Position numbers and translations under genes: made by a program
DNA from: Lethocerus indicus
Lineage: Eukaryota > Arthropoda > Insecta > Hemiptera > Belostomatidae
Direction of reading: 5' to 3'
DNA length: 64,000 bases
Assembly: GCA_019843655.1 (NCBI GenBank)
Contig: JACDQD010000003.1
Location: 619,346 to 683,345 of the forward strand
Notes under the pieces: generated by a model
Databases searched by the model: none
Seen by the model: only the letters and a program-made list of their open reading frames with translations
What the model was told of the DNA's origin: nothing
Shown here: positions 46,311-59,935 of the stretch, piece by piece
Layout of the letters: every line of letters starts with the position of its first letter
Position numbering within the stretch: position 1 is the first letter of the stretch

Positions 46311-46850
46311 GTAGATTGGATATTAACCTTTTTTTTTCTTTATTAAACTTTTTAATTATTCGAATTTTCAAAGCAGTCCACCAGAAAATGGGACCTGAAA
46401 ATAGTCCCTTTTGAAATCTTCGAATCGCTTTTACGAGATCAATTGAAAATCACGCGGTCCAGGCCGCTAAAATCAGTGCTCTCCTGGAGTTAATAAGAGA
46501 AAATAAAACGTACAATCTGAACCGGAACTGAACCGAGATTATTGCTTGTAGATGGAAATAATAATTTCACCAACTCAAGTTGTACCCATTTGAAAGTGGG
46601 ATAAGATATTTTCGCTTTCTTCTTCTGGTCGGAGACAAGTTTTTTTTTTTTTTTTTTTAAACACCGACCCATTAATTTTTAAAAATTCCAATGGTCTAGT
46701 CGAACAAATGTACCGTTTATCAGGTCGGCTTCGTCTTCTCGCCACCGTCAGTAGCGGCGGATCTGTTGTTGATCCGAGCTCGATTGAACGACAGACAAAT
46801 AGGAGAAAGTAATTCAGAGAGATGACGGACAAATAAAGAAATTATATATC
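46310..46850. other. Intergenic DNA upstream of copy A
   Basis: Apart from an F1-like core fragment (CTTCGTCTTCTCGCCACC, GTCAGTAGCGGCGG at 46728-46760) nothing is recognised. An antisense frame here is driven by homopolymers. Confidence 0.4.
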
Positions 46851-46854
46851 GTCG

Positions 46855-47075
46855 GTTTGTGGCCGGTTCGGTGGCCTTTCGCTAGACCGGTTTACGGCCG
46901 GTCGCCGTCTTCAGTAGCACCGTTTCGGATGTCTTCAGGGCCCCGTCCTCTCGCTCGACTGTGTCACTTTTGTACGCTACAAGAGAGTGACGACAGCGGC
47001 TTTAACACAGAGCGCTACTGAAGACGGCGACAGGCCGTAAACCGGTCTAGCGAAAGGCCACAGAGAGTAGGCAGA
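46855..47075. repeat. F1 palindromic element upstream of copy A
   Basis: GGCCTTTCGCTAGACCGGTT, GCCGTCTTCAGTAGCACCG and inverse GCGCTACTGAAGACGGCGAC, ACCGGTCTAGCGAAAGGCCA. Arms share the private GCTAGACC variant. Ends ~190 bp before the TATA box. Confidence 0.75.
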
Positions 47076-47265
47076 AACCGTATATATGATTTGAGACTGT
47101 GTATGGAATTTCGTAGTAAATACGGATAGTTATTTTCAACAGAATATGAGAGATATATATATAACGAGATAACTCGCGAAAATTAAACTGATTAAGACAC
47201 CGTTGCACCGGGATTGCACATTTCCTACAGTTGTATAATGCAAGAAAAATAGAAGGGAATGGGAA

Positions 47266-47299
47266 TATATATAGTGAGAAATGGAGTTGTCTATTCAGT
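47266..47299 (+). promoter_or_regulatory. Core promoter of copy A
   Basis: TATATATA at 47266-47273 and initiator TCAGT at 47295-47299, about 30 bp apart. The predicted start (A of the initiator, 47297) is 25 nt before the ATG, matching the 25-29 nt leaders of the three paralogues. Confidence 0.7.
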
Positions 47300-47321
47300 C
47301 AAAGCTGAAAGTTCGTACAGC

Positions 47322-48384
<1,063 letters not shown>

Positions 48385-48453
48385 GTAAAAAAAAAAAAAA
48401 TGAAATCATGTAATATATGTAAAAGGACTCTTTTGGACCCGATGTGACTGGTA

Positions 48454-48459
48454 AATAAA
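48454..48459 (+). terminator. Poly(A) signal of copy A
   Basis: AATAAA 70 bp after the stop codon. The intervening DNA starts with a poly-A run and shares the string TGAAATCATGTAA with the 3' flank of copy D. Confidence 0.6.
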
Positions 48460-49200
48460 TTAAATTACCCAATTTGTTGAAATAATTAATTTTTCCCCAT
48501 CAAATCAAAGCCTATGCATATTATAATTAGCATAGTCCTCAAGGTAATTAATTGAACAAAAAATTAAACTGCAAATTTCTTCGGCAAATGAATATCTGAT
48601 GGGGTATTTCTCCGGCCACCGCTGGAATTTACATCTACACGTTCAACTGTCTTGCAATAGAATATAAATTGATCAATTCATCGATTGAAACGTCGATCAA
48701 TCGATTGATCGATCGATCCGATTGATTTCTCCGGACGGAAAAAAAAATATTCCAGTCCGTTCGGCCTGGACGCTGATGCAATTGTGCTCCAGCGGGGCTC
48801 GGCTGGAGCGTGGCCGAAAAACATCGGAAGCGTCGAATTTTGCGCAATTTACTGCTATAAATTGCGAGATGCGACTACCGGAGATGGGGAAACACTTGGT
48901 AGCGGGATAATTTCCTTCCAATTACCCCTTTGGGTTGCGAAAAAAGGGTTGTTGTTGTTGTTGTTGTTGGGGGAAAAAAATGATCTTCCAGTTCTCGGCC
49001 GAAAAGCTAGGACGGGGAATAGCGCCGGAATTACGCCGAAATCGTAAATTTACAATTTACAATTTTCGGACAATTTTCTAATTTAATTATACACGGAATA
49101 TACCGTCGATTTTTATGTGTTTCCGTCTCCTCTCTCTCTCCCAAGGCCGTTTCTTTTCGGCTAGACCGGTTACGGCCGCTCGCCATCTTCAGTAGCCACA
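48460..49200. other. Intergenic DNA between copies A and B (left part)
   Basis: AT-rich; a (GTT)n run at 48949-48969, clustered GATCGAT/TCGAT palindromes at 48685-48720, and an F1 left arm at 49125-49198 that stops where a (TA)n tract begins. No gene seen. Confidence 0.5.
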
Positions 49201-49201
49201 A

Positions 49202-49203
<2 letters not shown>

Positions 49204-49244
<41 letters not shown>

Positions 49245-49425
49245 TTGTACCGAAAAGTAATCAACAATTTGATACAATTATTTTGGTCTTCAGGAGTACT
49301 TTCTCTTCCAAGAATCGAAAATTTGTAGATTAATATTGTAGACATATTGTAGATTAATAATTTTAAAAAGTTTCTTTTCTAGCAAAATAAAATGAATTCC
49401 AAAGTCAAAATTACTTTTGGGTACC

Positions 49426-49482
<57 letters not shown>
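49204..49482. repeat. F2 element inside a (TA)n tract
   Basis: (TA)n 49204-49242, F2 element 49243-49428 (GGTTGTACCGAAAAGTAATC ... AATTACTTTTGGGTACCCTT), (TA)n 49429-49482. TA on both sides fits insertion into a TA target within an older microsatellite. Confidence 0.85.
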
Positions 49483-49485
<3 letters not shown>

Positions 49486-49587
49486 CATTTCTGACAAGAA
49501 ATCTACTGGAGGTGGCGAAAAGCCGAAGCCAAAATGTCCAATCCAGCCGTAAAATAATGTTTTGTTCAATACGGTACCGACTATAAG

Positions 49588-49589
<2 letters not shown>

Positions 49590-49649
<60 letters not shown>

Positions 49650-49745
49650 CCGATATTATCGACAGAATGCCACTTTTCCGGCAAATTTTCGATTCCCCCT
49701 CCATTGAGGAACTCCTCAAGACCAAAATTGATCTTTATCAAATTC
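49590..49745. repeat. F2 half-element with (TA)n
   Basis: (TA)n 49590-49646, then TTCACCGATATTATCGACAG, GCCACTTTTCCGGCAAATTT, GAGGAACTCCTCAAGACCAA and TTTATCAAATTCC. The opposite half is absent. Confidence 0.75.
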
Positions 49746-49934
49746 CCGTCCACCTTCTCTCAATTCTTGAGGTCAGTTACTCTCAACTATAATTTCCAAG
49801 CTTTAAATCAATTAGATTAGAATTATATATTCGTAATTATTCATTTGCACGTGTCAGAGATTACGCCAACACTAATTGTAAACAATGGGCTTAGTGATGA
49901 AAAGGCGAAGAAAATATTTTGCTGGTGAGAAATT

Positions 49935-49940
49935 TTTATT
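49935..49940 (-). terminator. Poly(A) signal of copy B
   Basis: AATAAA on the minus strand, 25 bp past the stop codon at 49968-49966. Short 3' UTR as in copy C. Confidence 0.6.
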
Positions 49941-49965
49941 CAAATAATTCACAACCAATATTTAC

Positions 49966-51021
49966 TCAGTGATGTGAGTGGTGGCCACCGTGGTGTACGG
50001 GTACTGGAATGTGTACTGGCACGTCGATGTGTACCGGATAGGGCACCTTGACCGGTACGGAGACGGGCACCTTGACCGGAACTGGTACCGGCCTCTCGAC
50101 GGGTACGGGTACTGGCCTCTGGACGGGTACAGGGTAGGGTTTAGAGATGTGGACCGGATAGGGCCTGTCGACTGGCACGTTGATGTGTACTGGTACCGGC
50201 TTGTCGACGGTGTAGGGTACGGGCCTGTCGACGGGTACTGGGACGGTGTACGGCCTGTCGACCGGCACACGGACCGGGTACGGTACCCGCCTGACCACTT
50301 CTACGGGTACCCTCCTCTCGACGACGACCGTGTACGGCCTGGGCACGGGCACCGGGTAGGGCCTCTCGACGGGCACTCTGACCGTGTAGGGTACGCGCCT
50401 CTCGACCGTCACCGGGTGGGGTTGAGGCACGGGCACGTTGTAGGGCACGGGCACCGGCCTTCGACGGGTACTGGGTACGGTCTGGAGACGGGTACGGGGA
50501 CGGGCCTGTCGACCGGAACACTGACCGGTACGGGTACAGTCCTCTCGACCGGTACAGGTACCGGTACCGGTACCTCGTTGGTGACCGCCACGGTGGTACT
50601 ACCGCCGCCCACTCCTCCTCCGATGGCTCCTCCAGCACCTCCTCCCAGTCCTCCTCCTATTCCTCCTCCGAATCCTCCAGCTATTCCCCCACCGAGTCCT
50701 CCTCCGAATCCTGCTCCTGCGCCTCCGTATCCTGCTCCTGCGCCTCCATATCCTGCTCCCACGCTTCCGTATCCCGTTCCATATCCACCGGCCAGGTGTC
50801 CTCCGCCCAAGCCTCCGTCCAGCCCCGAGTACAGTCCCCTCTTCTCCTGTTTCCTAACCGCCTGTTCTTCAGCGGCCGCAGTCAAGGCCAGGCCGATTAG
50901 GGCCGCGAACAATATCTGTCGGCGGAGAACAAACAAATATCGCCACTTAACTACAAGTGATTTCTTGAGTTTATTTTTTCCATCCCCAGCCCACTTTCAC
51001 AATACTCACCCTGGCGTCCAT
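49966..51021 (-). CDS. Val-Pro-repeat secreted structural protein, copy B
   Basis: Minus-strand paralogue, facing copy A tail to tail. Exon 1 is 51021-51010 (MDAR), the intron 51009-50916 (94 bp, GTGAGT..CGACAG), exon 2 is 50915-49966. Signal peptide MDARILFAALIGLALTAAA, then EEQAVRKQEKRG (dibasic site), a Gly-rich block with GAGYGG repeats, then the Val-Pro region ending HHGGHHSHH. One base is missing near 50459, where the AAA of GTCGAAAGG in the other copies is AA here; this shifts the frame in the middle of the repeat. Corrected length is about 320 residues. The opposite strand is open for 356 codons, but this is a shadow of the GGTACC-rich repeat. Confidence 0.86.
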
Positions 51022-51043
51022 TTTCCTTCACCGATGAGATCCG

Positions 51044-51080
51044 TCTGATGCTCTCCGACTCATCATTCCATTTCTTTATA
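51044..51080 (-). promoter_or_regulatory. Core promoter of copy B
   Basis: On the minus strand, TATAAA at 51080-51075 and initiator TCAGA at 51048-51044. The leader to the ATG at 51021 is 25 nt, the same geometry as the other three copies. Confidence 0.7.
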
Positions 51081-51109
51081 CTCATTTCCCCTACTATTTT
51101 CCCCCCCTA

Positions 51110-51759
51110 ATGGCGTTGCACAACGCTGCGAGTGCATGCCCGAACGCATTCTCCGCTACAGTTTCCAGTGTTTCCAGGATTTTTTCCCAGCTTTTCCGGA
51201 GAAAATCCGGGGAAACAACCCTTTGTTTTGGGGCAAAAACACTTACACCGCCCGCAGCGAACACAGGAAAACACCCCCCGGAGGGGTTGGAGGTGGTTTC
51301 CTCCCTCGAACGGAGTATTCTTCCCAAAGTATCAGGCGATACTGCCGTAAATCGGGATAGATTGAAGTTGAAATTTTCCTGGAACTAAGCCGCCTGAACA
51401 TAAGTTCAGGTCGCTTATTTATTCACCCCAATTTTCCGTCGAAAAGTGCATCCAGTGCAACAAATCCGCCGTCCCCCCCCCTCCCCTCCCCCCCCCCCAC
51501 CCCCCCACCTCTAATTTCTTAAAATAACTGAGGATATTCGTTGAAATTTCTTGCCGTTATCATTGAAAATGAGTACTCTCGGCCAATTAACAGTTTTTTT
51601 TTTTTACTTTCCCGCTCCCAATTTGTCGGGGAAAAAGAAAAGAAATTCGGTAAAATACAAACAATAGCAACGAGGACATTTTACCCAACCGCCGATTCCC
51701 ATCGTCGGTCCGATTTAGCGCGAGAAAAATATCCTTCGGTATTTCACATGGGTTTTTTC

Positions 51760-51760
<1 letters not shown>
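51110..51760. other. Intergenic DNA between copies B and C (left part)
   Basis: Contains C-runs at 51471-51510 and homopolymers; short frames exist on all strands, none recognisable. It probably includes the upstream region of copy B. Confidence 0.4.

Positions 51761-51763
<3 letters not shown>

Positions 51764-51806
<43 letters not shown>
51764..51806. repeat. (TA)n microsatellite
   Basis: Perfect TA run. Confidence 0.95.
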
Positions 51807-51808
<2 letters not shown>

Positions 51809-51904
51809 TGTGAATCAAACGAAAACGTTCGATCGGAAAATCGCCCGTATCGTATCTGGGTTTCGGCCGGATTTTTCCCACCCTTCGGAAAACAGGTGGG
51901 TAAT

Positions 51905-52016
51905 CGAACAATTTGATACGACGTATTTATTGTCTTGAGGAGGAATTCCTCAATCGTTCGGGAATCGGGAAAATTTGCCGGAAAAGTGGCGGCGGAGAAT
52001 TGTCGAGATAATATCG

Positions 52017-52066
<50 letters not shown>

Positions 52067-52125
52067 GATCAACAATTAGAGTTACCTTTTTTAGCGAAAT
52101 AAAATGAATTTCGAGGCGGCCAGCC
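51905..52125. repeat. F2 element with internal (TA)n
   Basis: GAACAATTTGATACGACGTA, GAGGAATTCCTCAATCG, AAATTTGCCGGAAAAGTGGC, GAGATAATATCGGTG, (TA)n at 52020-52063, TAGTAGATCAACAATTAGAG, CGAAATAAAATGAATTTCGA. Confidence 0.8.
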
Positions 52126-52399
52126 GAGTGATAGCGGAATTTTTCCATCCCCGCCGTTAACGTTACGACATTTTTCGATAATTCAAAGAGTGATTTCAAA
52201 TCAATTTCTGACGGCGCTAGAAGAGTTTTTTTTCCGGGCGAAAAATCTGAACCGAAAAAATTGGGTATAATTCAATCGTAAAATCGACGAAGGAAAAAGG
52301 TGTTCTTCGACCGGGAAAAAATTCCCAAAAAAACTGGTCTCAAAAAAATTTCTATCTTTCAACTGTCATCCCGAACGGTCGATGTATTTATGTATTATA

Positions 52400-52501
52400 G
52401 GATGTACCCGAAAAAGTAATCGAAAATTTGATAAAATGTATTTTTTAGCCTTGTGTAGTTCATCAGGAGAGGGGAATCTCGAAAATTTGCCAGAATATCG
52501 G

Positions 52502-52552
<51 letters not shown>

Positions 52553-52632
52553 GATTAATAGATAAAGTTTCTTTTCCAGCAGAATAAAATAAATTCCAAA
52601 ATCAAAATTGTCTATTAGTTTTCGGTATCCCT
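52400..52632. repeat. F2 element with internal (TA)n, near full length
   Basis: GATGTACCCGAAAAAGTAAT at the left, AAATTTGCCAGAATATCGGT, (TA)n 52505-52549, TAGTAGATTAATAGATAAAG, AATAAAATAAATTCCAAAAT, and right end TTGTCTATTAGTTTTCGGTA. TATA and ATATA flank the two ends. Best copy to define the family. Confidence 0.85.
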
Positions 52633-52705
52633 AATATATACAGCTTGGCCATTTTGGCTTCGGCTTTTCGCCACCTCCATTAGCTTTCCTGTCAGAAATT
52701 CAATT

Positions 52706-52709
<4 letters not shown>

Positions 52710-52756
<47 letters not shown>

Positions 52757-52904
52757 GTACCCGAAAGTAAATCAATATTTTGACTTTGGAATTCATTTTA
52801 TTTTGCTAGAAAAGAAATTTTTTAAAATTTTTCGATTCCTGAAGAGAACTCGTCCAAAGACCAAAAATGCATCTTATCAAATTGTTGCTTACTTTTGGGC
52901 ACAA

Positions 52905-52959
<55 letters not shown>
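52710..52959. repeat. Internally deleted F2 element inside a (TA)n tract
   Basis: (TA)n 52710-52754, element 52755-52907 (GGGTACCCGAAAGTAAATCA ... TTGCTTACTTTTGGGCACAA), (TA)n 52909-52959. The internal (TA)n and neighbouring landmarks are missing in this copy. Confidence 0.85.
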
Positions 52960-52963
<4 letters not shown>

Positions 52964-52999
52964 CAACGTAGGGCGCCCATTGCATTACAATTGATATTG

Positions 53000-53990
53000 T
53001 TGTGATCCAATTTCTGTCTGTTGGCCGTCTGCTGTGCATCCTGTCTGCACGGTCAGTGCACGCCGCACTATAAAATCCACGAGACGAATATACAACAGTT
53101 TTCGGCCGTTCGCCGCATCTTCAGTAGTCCGTTTTTCTCCCCATTTTTTTTTTTTACAGCAGGTATACAGAATTTTATGGTTTTTTTTTCCATGCGTTCC
53201 TATAAACAACCCGCCAGCTATTTTGATATTCCCAGTTTTTAAAACGGAATTTGTAATAGAATATTGGAAATTTCACTACCCACAATTTTACGACATATAA
53301 GGGTTAAAAAAAATACCCTTCTTTACACTTACCGGAACTGGTAAGTTGACGAATTTCTGTTGTGAAAATTTCACGTCGTTTTTCTACATTTGAAATTATC
53401 GAATTCCTCCTCGCCTCCGGCCCTAGTGGGCCGCCCGCGTCCATCCACGAATTTTCGGTTTTCCGCCGGCGCCGGTAGCGTTCCGCCGGCGCCGACAACA
53501 CCGATTGCCGCAACGGCCCCTTACCGACGCGAATCTCTGAAGTAATCAGGCCGAATTAATTAAACCATGACGGCGGCCGCCTGCACCTTTCTACAGGCGG
53601 CGGCGAAGGGAGGAAGAGCGCCGGCGGGATGCGCTCCGCCGCCGGAGATGGAGGGAATCTGGACGGGACGGGGGTGGAAGGGGGTGGAAGGGGTGGGGGA
53701 AGATTTCATTTATACGTTTTCCAAACATCCTCCCGTCCTCGAAGTGCCGGTATTTCGCCAATCGAGCCATTGAGTCATGCGATATATGAGATAACCCGAC
53801 CTGGTATAACTTCGGTCAAACGGGATTTAACGAATGAATTTTTTATTTTTTATTCCGATTACTGGACGATGGAACCGGTCAGGGTTCCGAAGCGGACAAC
53901 TACCCGAGAGGGTACCCGAAGGAAAGGGCGAAAATTATATCAATGTATTCATAAATCTAAGAGTTGTAACAGTTCGACTGTACAAGGAAT
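53000..53990. other. Intergenic DNA between copies B and C (right part)
   Basis: An F1-like core fragment at 53102-53130 (TTCGGCCGTTCGCCGC, TCTTCAGTAG), a GC-rich block at 53400-53720 with no recognised gene, and nothing else that I can identify. Confidence 0.4.
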
Positions 53991-53994
53991 AAAA

Positions 53995-54165
<171 letters not shown>

Positions 54166-54354
54166 AGTCCAACAGTTTCGCTCCGAGGAATTCCCCCTGG
54201 ACATTACCAGCTCAGATTGTGATCTTCTCCGCGGTTATTAGCAACGACTTCCATTTTATTGCGAGTCTAATGACGACGGCCGGTAGGGCGGGCGTACGTG
54301 TATTGCACGGTATTGTATAATTCTTTCGGGGCCGTAGGAAGGTGGGGAAACTGG

Positions 54355-54390
54355 TATAAAGGTGGGAACTGGGACGGCAGCAAAGTCAGT
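54355..54390 (+). promoter_or_regulatory. Core promoter of copy C
   Basis: TATAAA at 54355-54360 and TCAGT at 54386-54390, with a 26 nt leader to the ATG at 54414. Confidence 0.75.
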
Positions 54391-54413
54391 CACGGGAGTG
54401 AATCAAGTCCAGC

Positions 54414-55516
<1,103 letters not shown>

Positions 55517-55549
55517 TTTCAACTTCGATCTATTATCAAATCCGTATTG

Positions 55550-55555
55550 AATAAA
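55550..55555 (+). terminator. Poly(A) signal of copy C
   Basis: AATAAA 33 bp after the stop codon. The 3' flank of copy C differs from those of A and D directly after the stop, so homogeneity between copies ends here at the stop codon. Confidence 0.6.
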
Positions 55556-55559
55556 TAAT

Positions 55560-57000
55560 GAATTAACCAGAATTAATTAACAGAATAAGTGTTTGTTCCC
55601 TCGTTACTCTGACTACTATAGTTGCAATATAAGTAACACTGGTATAAGTTAGTTAGTCACTAATTGTACAAATAAGTATAAGACAACTTGATTTTGAGCA
55701 AAAGACGCCAATTCAACTTTAAAGAGCTCACTTTAAGCTCAACTAAAAAAAAAACCCACTTTAAAACTTTCCCTTTCCCTCTAATATATATATCACTTTT
55801 CGCAGTATTGACACTTAACTTCAGTAGGAAAGCCTTTTCTAAGAATTTTTGCGTTTATGTAATGGATTTTCAATCGATACCATTTTCCGAATCTCATGGC
55901 CGATAGGTACCGATTTCGGTACCGGTACCGGTTAACTGGATATTTTCTTTCTATTACTTAAAATCTTGAATCGGAAATTAATCGCAAAGGGTACACTTTG
56001 TCCACGTAGAACTTTGCCGCGTCTAATCAAATTTTATCGATACCCGTTATATTTTCCTACTGACCGGTTTTTCTCATATCTACGTAAGCCGAAATACTTT
56101 TTTTTTTATCGAAGAAAATATATAATTTTTTTGGCCGCACGAAATGGTCGACCGTCGGAACAAAAAAAAACCCATCTCTGGGCGTCATCTTTCGGTTCGA
56201 CGATGCGTTTTGTAAATTATTTAAAAAAAAAATGCAATTCTCCCTCACCTCCCTCTGTCTATAACAGATTCTTCTGTCGATTTTCATTTCAGGAATTACA
56301 GAAAAAAAAAATAAATATTACAGCGATTTTTCTTTTTCCAATCGGAATTTTCGATTCACGAAAGTGTCCGGATTGAAGAAAAAAAAAAAAAACATTAGCT
56401 CCGAAAGATTCAAATTAATAACAGAAAAAGACACAACGGTTTTGAAACCATTCTTCACACGTCCTATTGTCTCCCGGTGCCGTTCTGGCGTCTCGCCATC
56501 TTCAGTAGTCTTCCGTCGGTGATCGGACTTGAATTCGGCACGAAATCGTACCAGTTCATACTATAAGTTATATTATCACTGAATAGCGCTGATATAACGA
56601 AATTGGAACAGAAATTGAATATCGGAAAATTGAAATTCGTTGTTGATGCGAGGGCGTATTTACAGAGAAAAAAAAATTGAATCGAGCCGTTTTTGTTGGA
56701 AATTGGGTCGATTAATTATTATCGTCTACTTAAAAATAACGATTTATCGGGACGAGTTGGGACGATTGAAATATTCTTAGACTCTAATGCGACAAAATTA
56801 AAAAAAAAAAAATTTCATACAGAAATTATTATAGTACAGAGCGCTTATTTGGTGCAAAATGTGGTTTATCGAAGAATTGCACCACTGATAAGTGGACCTA
56901 ATCAGCGCTCATTTTCCTCATTTCCCGTTAACAGTACATTAGACTGTGGCGAAAGGCGTGAATTTCAGGAATTGCACTTTCAATTATAACATCAGATTAG
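55560..57000. other. Intergenic DNA between copies C and D
   Basis: AT-rich with many homopolymers; one F1 fragment (TTCTGGCGTCTCGCCATC, TTCAGTAGTC at 56483-56512) and GGTACCGATTTCGGTACCGG at 55907-55925. No gene recognised. Confidence 0.5.
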
Positions 57001-57038
57001 GAATAGTAGTGGAGGAGGAGGAGGAGGAGGAGGAGTAG

Positions 57039-57075
57039 TATAAAGAGCGCATCCATCTCAGAGTGGATCATCAGT
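57039..57075 (+). promoter_or_regulatory. Core promoter of copy D
   Basis: TATAAA at 57039-57044 and TCAGT at 57071-57075, leader 29 nt to the ATG at 57102. A (GGA)n run (57009-57035) lies directly upstream of the TATA box and is not seen at the other copies. Confidence 0.75.
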
Positions 57076-57101
57076 AATCCATTGTCCGACAACACTACAG
57101 A

Positions 57102-58189
57102 ATGCAGTTCAAGGTAAATATCAGTGTCTATTAATTGAGAATAGCGTTAGAAATTCGCCAATTAGACATTCGTGGTGGCCGCAACACGATGTGTAATCCG
57201 GACATAATTTTACAGATACTCCTTGTAACGCTCGGGTGCATCGCCCTCGTCGCCGGATCGGAACGGAAAACTGAATTGGAGGAAAAGAGACAGGAGAAAG
57301 AGGGCTGGATTATGGAAGCGGCGGCGGCTACGGCGGAGGCCATCTGGGAGGCGGAGGACACAGCGGCGCAGGATACGGAGGTGGCGTCGGGAGCGGATAT
57401 GGAGGAGGAATTGGAGCCGGTATTGGAGCGGGAATTGGAGGAGGAGGAATAGAGGGAGGACTTGGAGCAGGAATTGGAGGAGGAATAGCAGGAGGAGGAG
57501 GAGGACTGGGAGGAGGTGCTGGAGGAGCCATCGGAGGAGGAGTGGGCGGCGGTAGTACCACCGTGGCGGTCACCAACGAGGTACCGGTACCGGTACCTGT
57601 ACCGGTCGAGAGGACTGTACCCGTACCGGTCAGTGTTCCGGTCGACAGGCCCGTCCCCGTACCCGTCTCCAGACCGTACCCAGTACCCGTCGAAAGGCCG
57701 GTGCCCGTGCCCTACAACGTGCCCGTGCCTCAACCCTACCCGGTCACGGTCGAGAGGCGCGTACCCTACACGGTCAGAGTGCCCGTCGAGAGGCCCTACC
57801 CGGTGCCCGTGCCCAGGCCGTACACGGTCGTCGTCGAGAGGAGGGTACCCGTAGAAGTGGTCAGGCGGGTACCGTACCCGGTCCGTGTGCCGGTCGACAG
57901 GCCGTACACCGTCCCAGTACCCGTCGACAGGCCCGTACCCTACACCGTCGACAAGCCGGTACCAGTACACATCAACGTGCCAGTCGACAGGCCCTATCCG
58001 GTCCACATCTCTAAACCCTACCCTGTACCCGTCCAGAGGCCAGTACCCGTACCCGTCGAGAGGCCGGTACCAGTTCCGGTCAAGGTGCCCGTCTCCGTAC
58101 CGGTCAAGGTGCCCTATCCGGTACACATCAACGTGCCAGTACACATTCCAGTACCCGTACACCACGGTGGCCACCACTCACATCACTGA
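57102..58189 (+). CDS. Val-Pro-repeat secreted structural protein, copy D
   Basis: Exon 1 57102-57113 (MQFK), intron 57114-57215 (102 bp), exon 2 57216-58189. Signal peptide MQFKILLVTLGCIALVAG, then a Glu/Lys spacer. One base is missing around 57294-57303, inside the codons for the dibasic KRG site: the frame as read becomes an acidic, Ala-rich run, while the -1 frame gives the expected [15 protein letters not shown] and a long Gly/Ile repeat, then the Val-Pro region, open to the stop. Corrected length about 328 residues. The Val-Pro part (57542-58189) is uninterrupted, the cleanest of the four. Last gene before the satellite arrays. Confidence 0.86.
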
Positions 58190-58469
58190 GTGAAAAAAAA
58201 TGAAATCATGTAAATTATATATATGAATGTATCGAACTGAAGTGAGTGTGTCATAAATACACATTTATAAATCCATGTTTTTGTTTCCTTCTCTGTACCC
58301 GGTCCCTTCTGGTACGCTAAATCGACAGATAATTCAAAAGATTGTGATATTCCAAACTTTCGCAAACTAACAAACTGTTCCCCAGTTACTATAACTACAA
58401 CTGGTCCTGTATTTTATTCCTTTACAGTTGTTTTAGCGGGTCGTAAAAAAATTCCTGAGTGTATCGGCC

Positions 58470-59935
58470 CCCAAAAATGGAGTTATCAGGAGAAAAATTA
58501 TCTCGAAAATGCAGTTTTTAGTAAGAAAAATGCGGTTTTTAGGCCCAAAAAGGCGGTCTGTAGTATCCGAAAATTCAGTTTTTAAGCGGAAAATAGGCCC
58601 AAAATGCGGTTTTTAGGACCAAAAATGGATATTGTAGTCGCAAAATTACGCCGAAAATGGCATTTAAAGACGCATAATTGGACCGAAAATAATGTTTTTA
58701 GGCCAAAAAATGGCATTTTTAGAAGCAAAATTGGCCTGAAAATGCAAATTTTAAGCCCAAAATGACATTTTTAGACGCAAAATTAACCCAAAAATGCTGT
58801 TTTTAGGCCAAAAACTTGCATTTTTAGACGCAAAATTGGCATGAAAATGCGGTTTTTAGGTCCAAAAATGGCATTTTTACGGCAAAATTGGCATGAAAAT
58901 GCGGTTTTTAGGTCCAAAAATGGCATTTTTACGGCAAAATTGACTGGAAAATGCGATTTTTAGGTTCAAAGATGGCATTTTTAGACGCAAAATTGATAGA
59001 AAATGCGGTTTTTAGGCCAAAAAATGCCATTTTTAAACGCAAAAATGGCCCGAAAATGAGATTCTTAGGACCAAAAATGGAATTTTTAGACGCAAAATTG
59101 GCCAGAAAATGCGGTTTTTAGGCCCAAAAATGGCATTTTTAGACGCAAAATTGGCCCGAAAATACGATTTTAAAGTCGAAAGATGGCATTTTTAGACGCA
59201 AAATTGGTAGAAAATGCGGTTTTTAGGCCCATAAATGGCATTTTTAGACGCAAAATTGGTCGAAAATGCGGTTTTTAGGCCCAAAAATGACATTTTTAGA
59301 CGCGAAATTGGCCCGAAAATGCTGTTTTTAGGCCAAAAAATGGCATTTTTAGACGCAAAATTGGCAAGAAAATACGATTTTTAGGCCCGAAAATGGCATT
59401 TTTTGACGCAAAATTGGCCCGAAAATGCGGTGTTTAGGCCAAAAAATGGCTTTTTTAAACGCAAAATTGGTCCGAAAATGATGTTTTTAGGTCAAAAATG
59501 GCATTTTTAGACGCGAAATTGGCCCGAAAATGTGGTTTTTAAGTCCAAAAATGGCATTTTTTGACGCAAAAATGCCATTTTTTTGCCCCAAAAAAGCGGT
59601 TTTTAGGGCAAAAAATGGCATTTTTAGACGCGAAATTGGCCCGAAAATGTGGTTTTTAAGTCCAAAAATGGCATTTTTTGACGCAAAATTAACCCAAAAA
59701 TGCTGTTTTTAGGCCAAAAACTTGCATTTTTAGACCCAAAATTAACCCAAAAATGCTGTTTTTAGGTCGAAAATGGCCTTTTTAGACCCAAAATTGGCCC
59801 GATAATGCTGTTTTTAGGCTCAAAAATGGCATTATTAGACACAAATTTGGCATGAAAATTCATATTTTAAACCCAAAAACGACATTTTTAGACGCAAAAT
59901 TGGCACAATAATGAGGCTTTTAGGCCGAAAAATTA
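58470..59935. repeat. Satellite S1, ~53 bp unit (about 27 copies)
   Basis: Diverged tandem repeat whose unit reads roughly GGCATTTTTAGACGCAAAAT + TGGCCCGAAAATGCGG + TTTTTAGGCCCAAAAAT. The unit contains two related halves, each starting TTTTTAG. Copies differ by many substitutions and small indels, so the array is old or weakly homogenised. It starts about 280 bp after copy D. Confidence 0.93.

Noticed and set aside
49978..51048. A 356-codon open frame opposite copy B (and similar antisense frames over A, C and D)
   Set aside because: The Val-Pro repeat is built on GGTACC-type palindromic words, which keep the other strand open. Composition (GYGYGP, DRYRYR) is an echo of the sense codons, and sense genes have signal peptide, promoter and splice sites.
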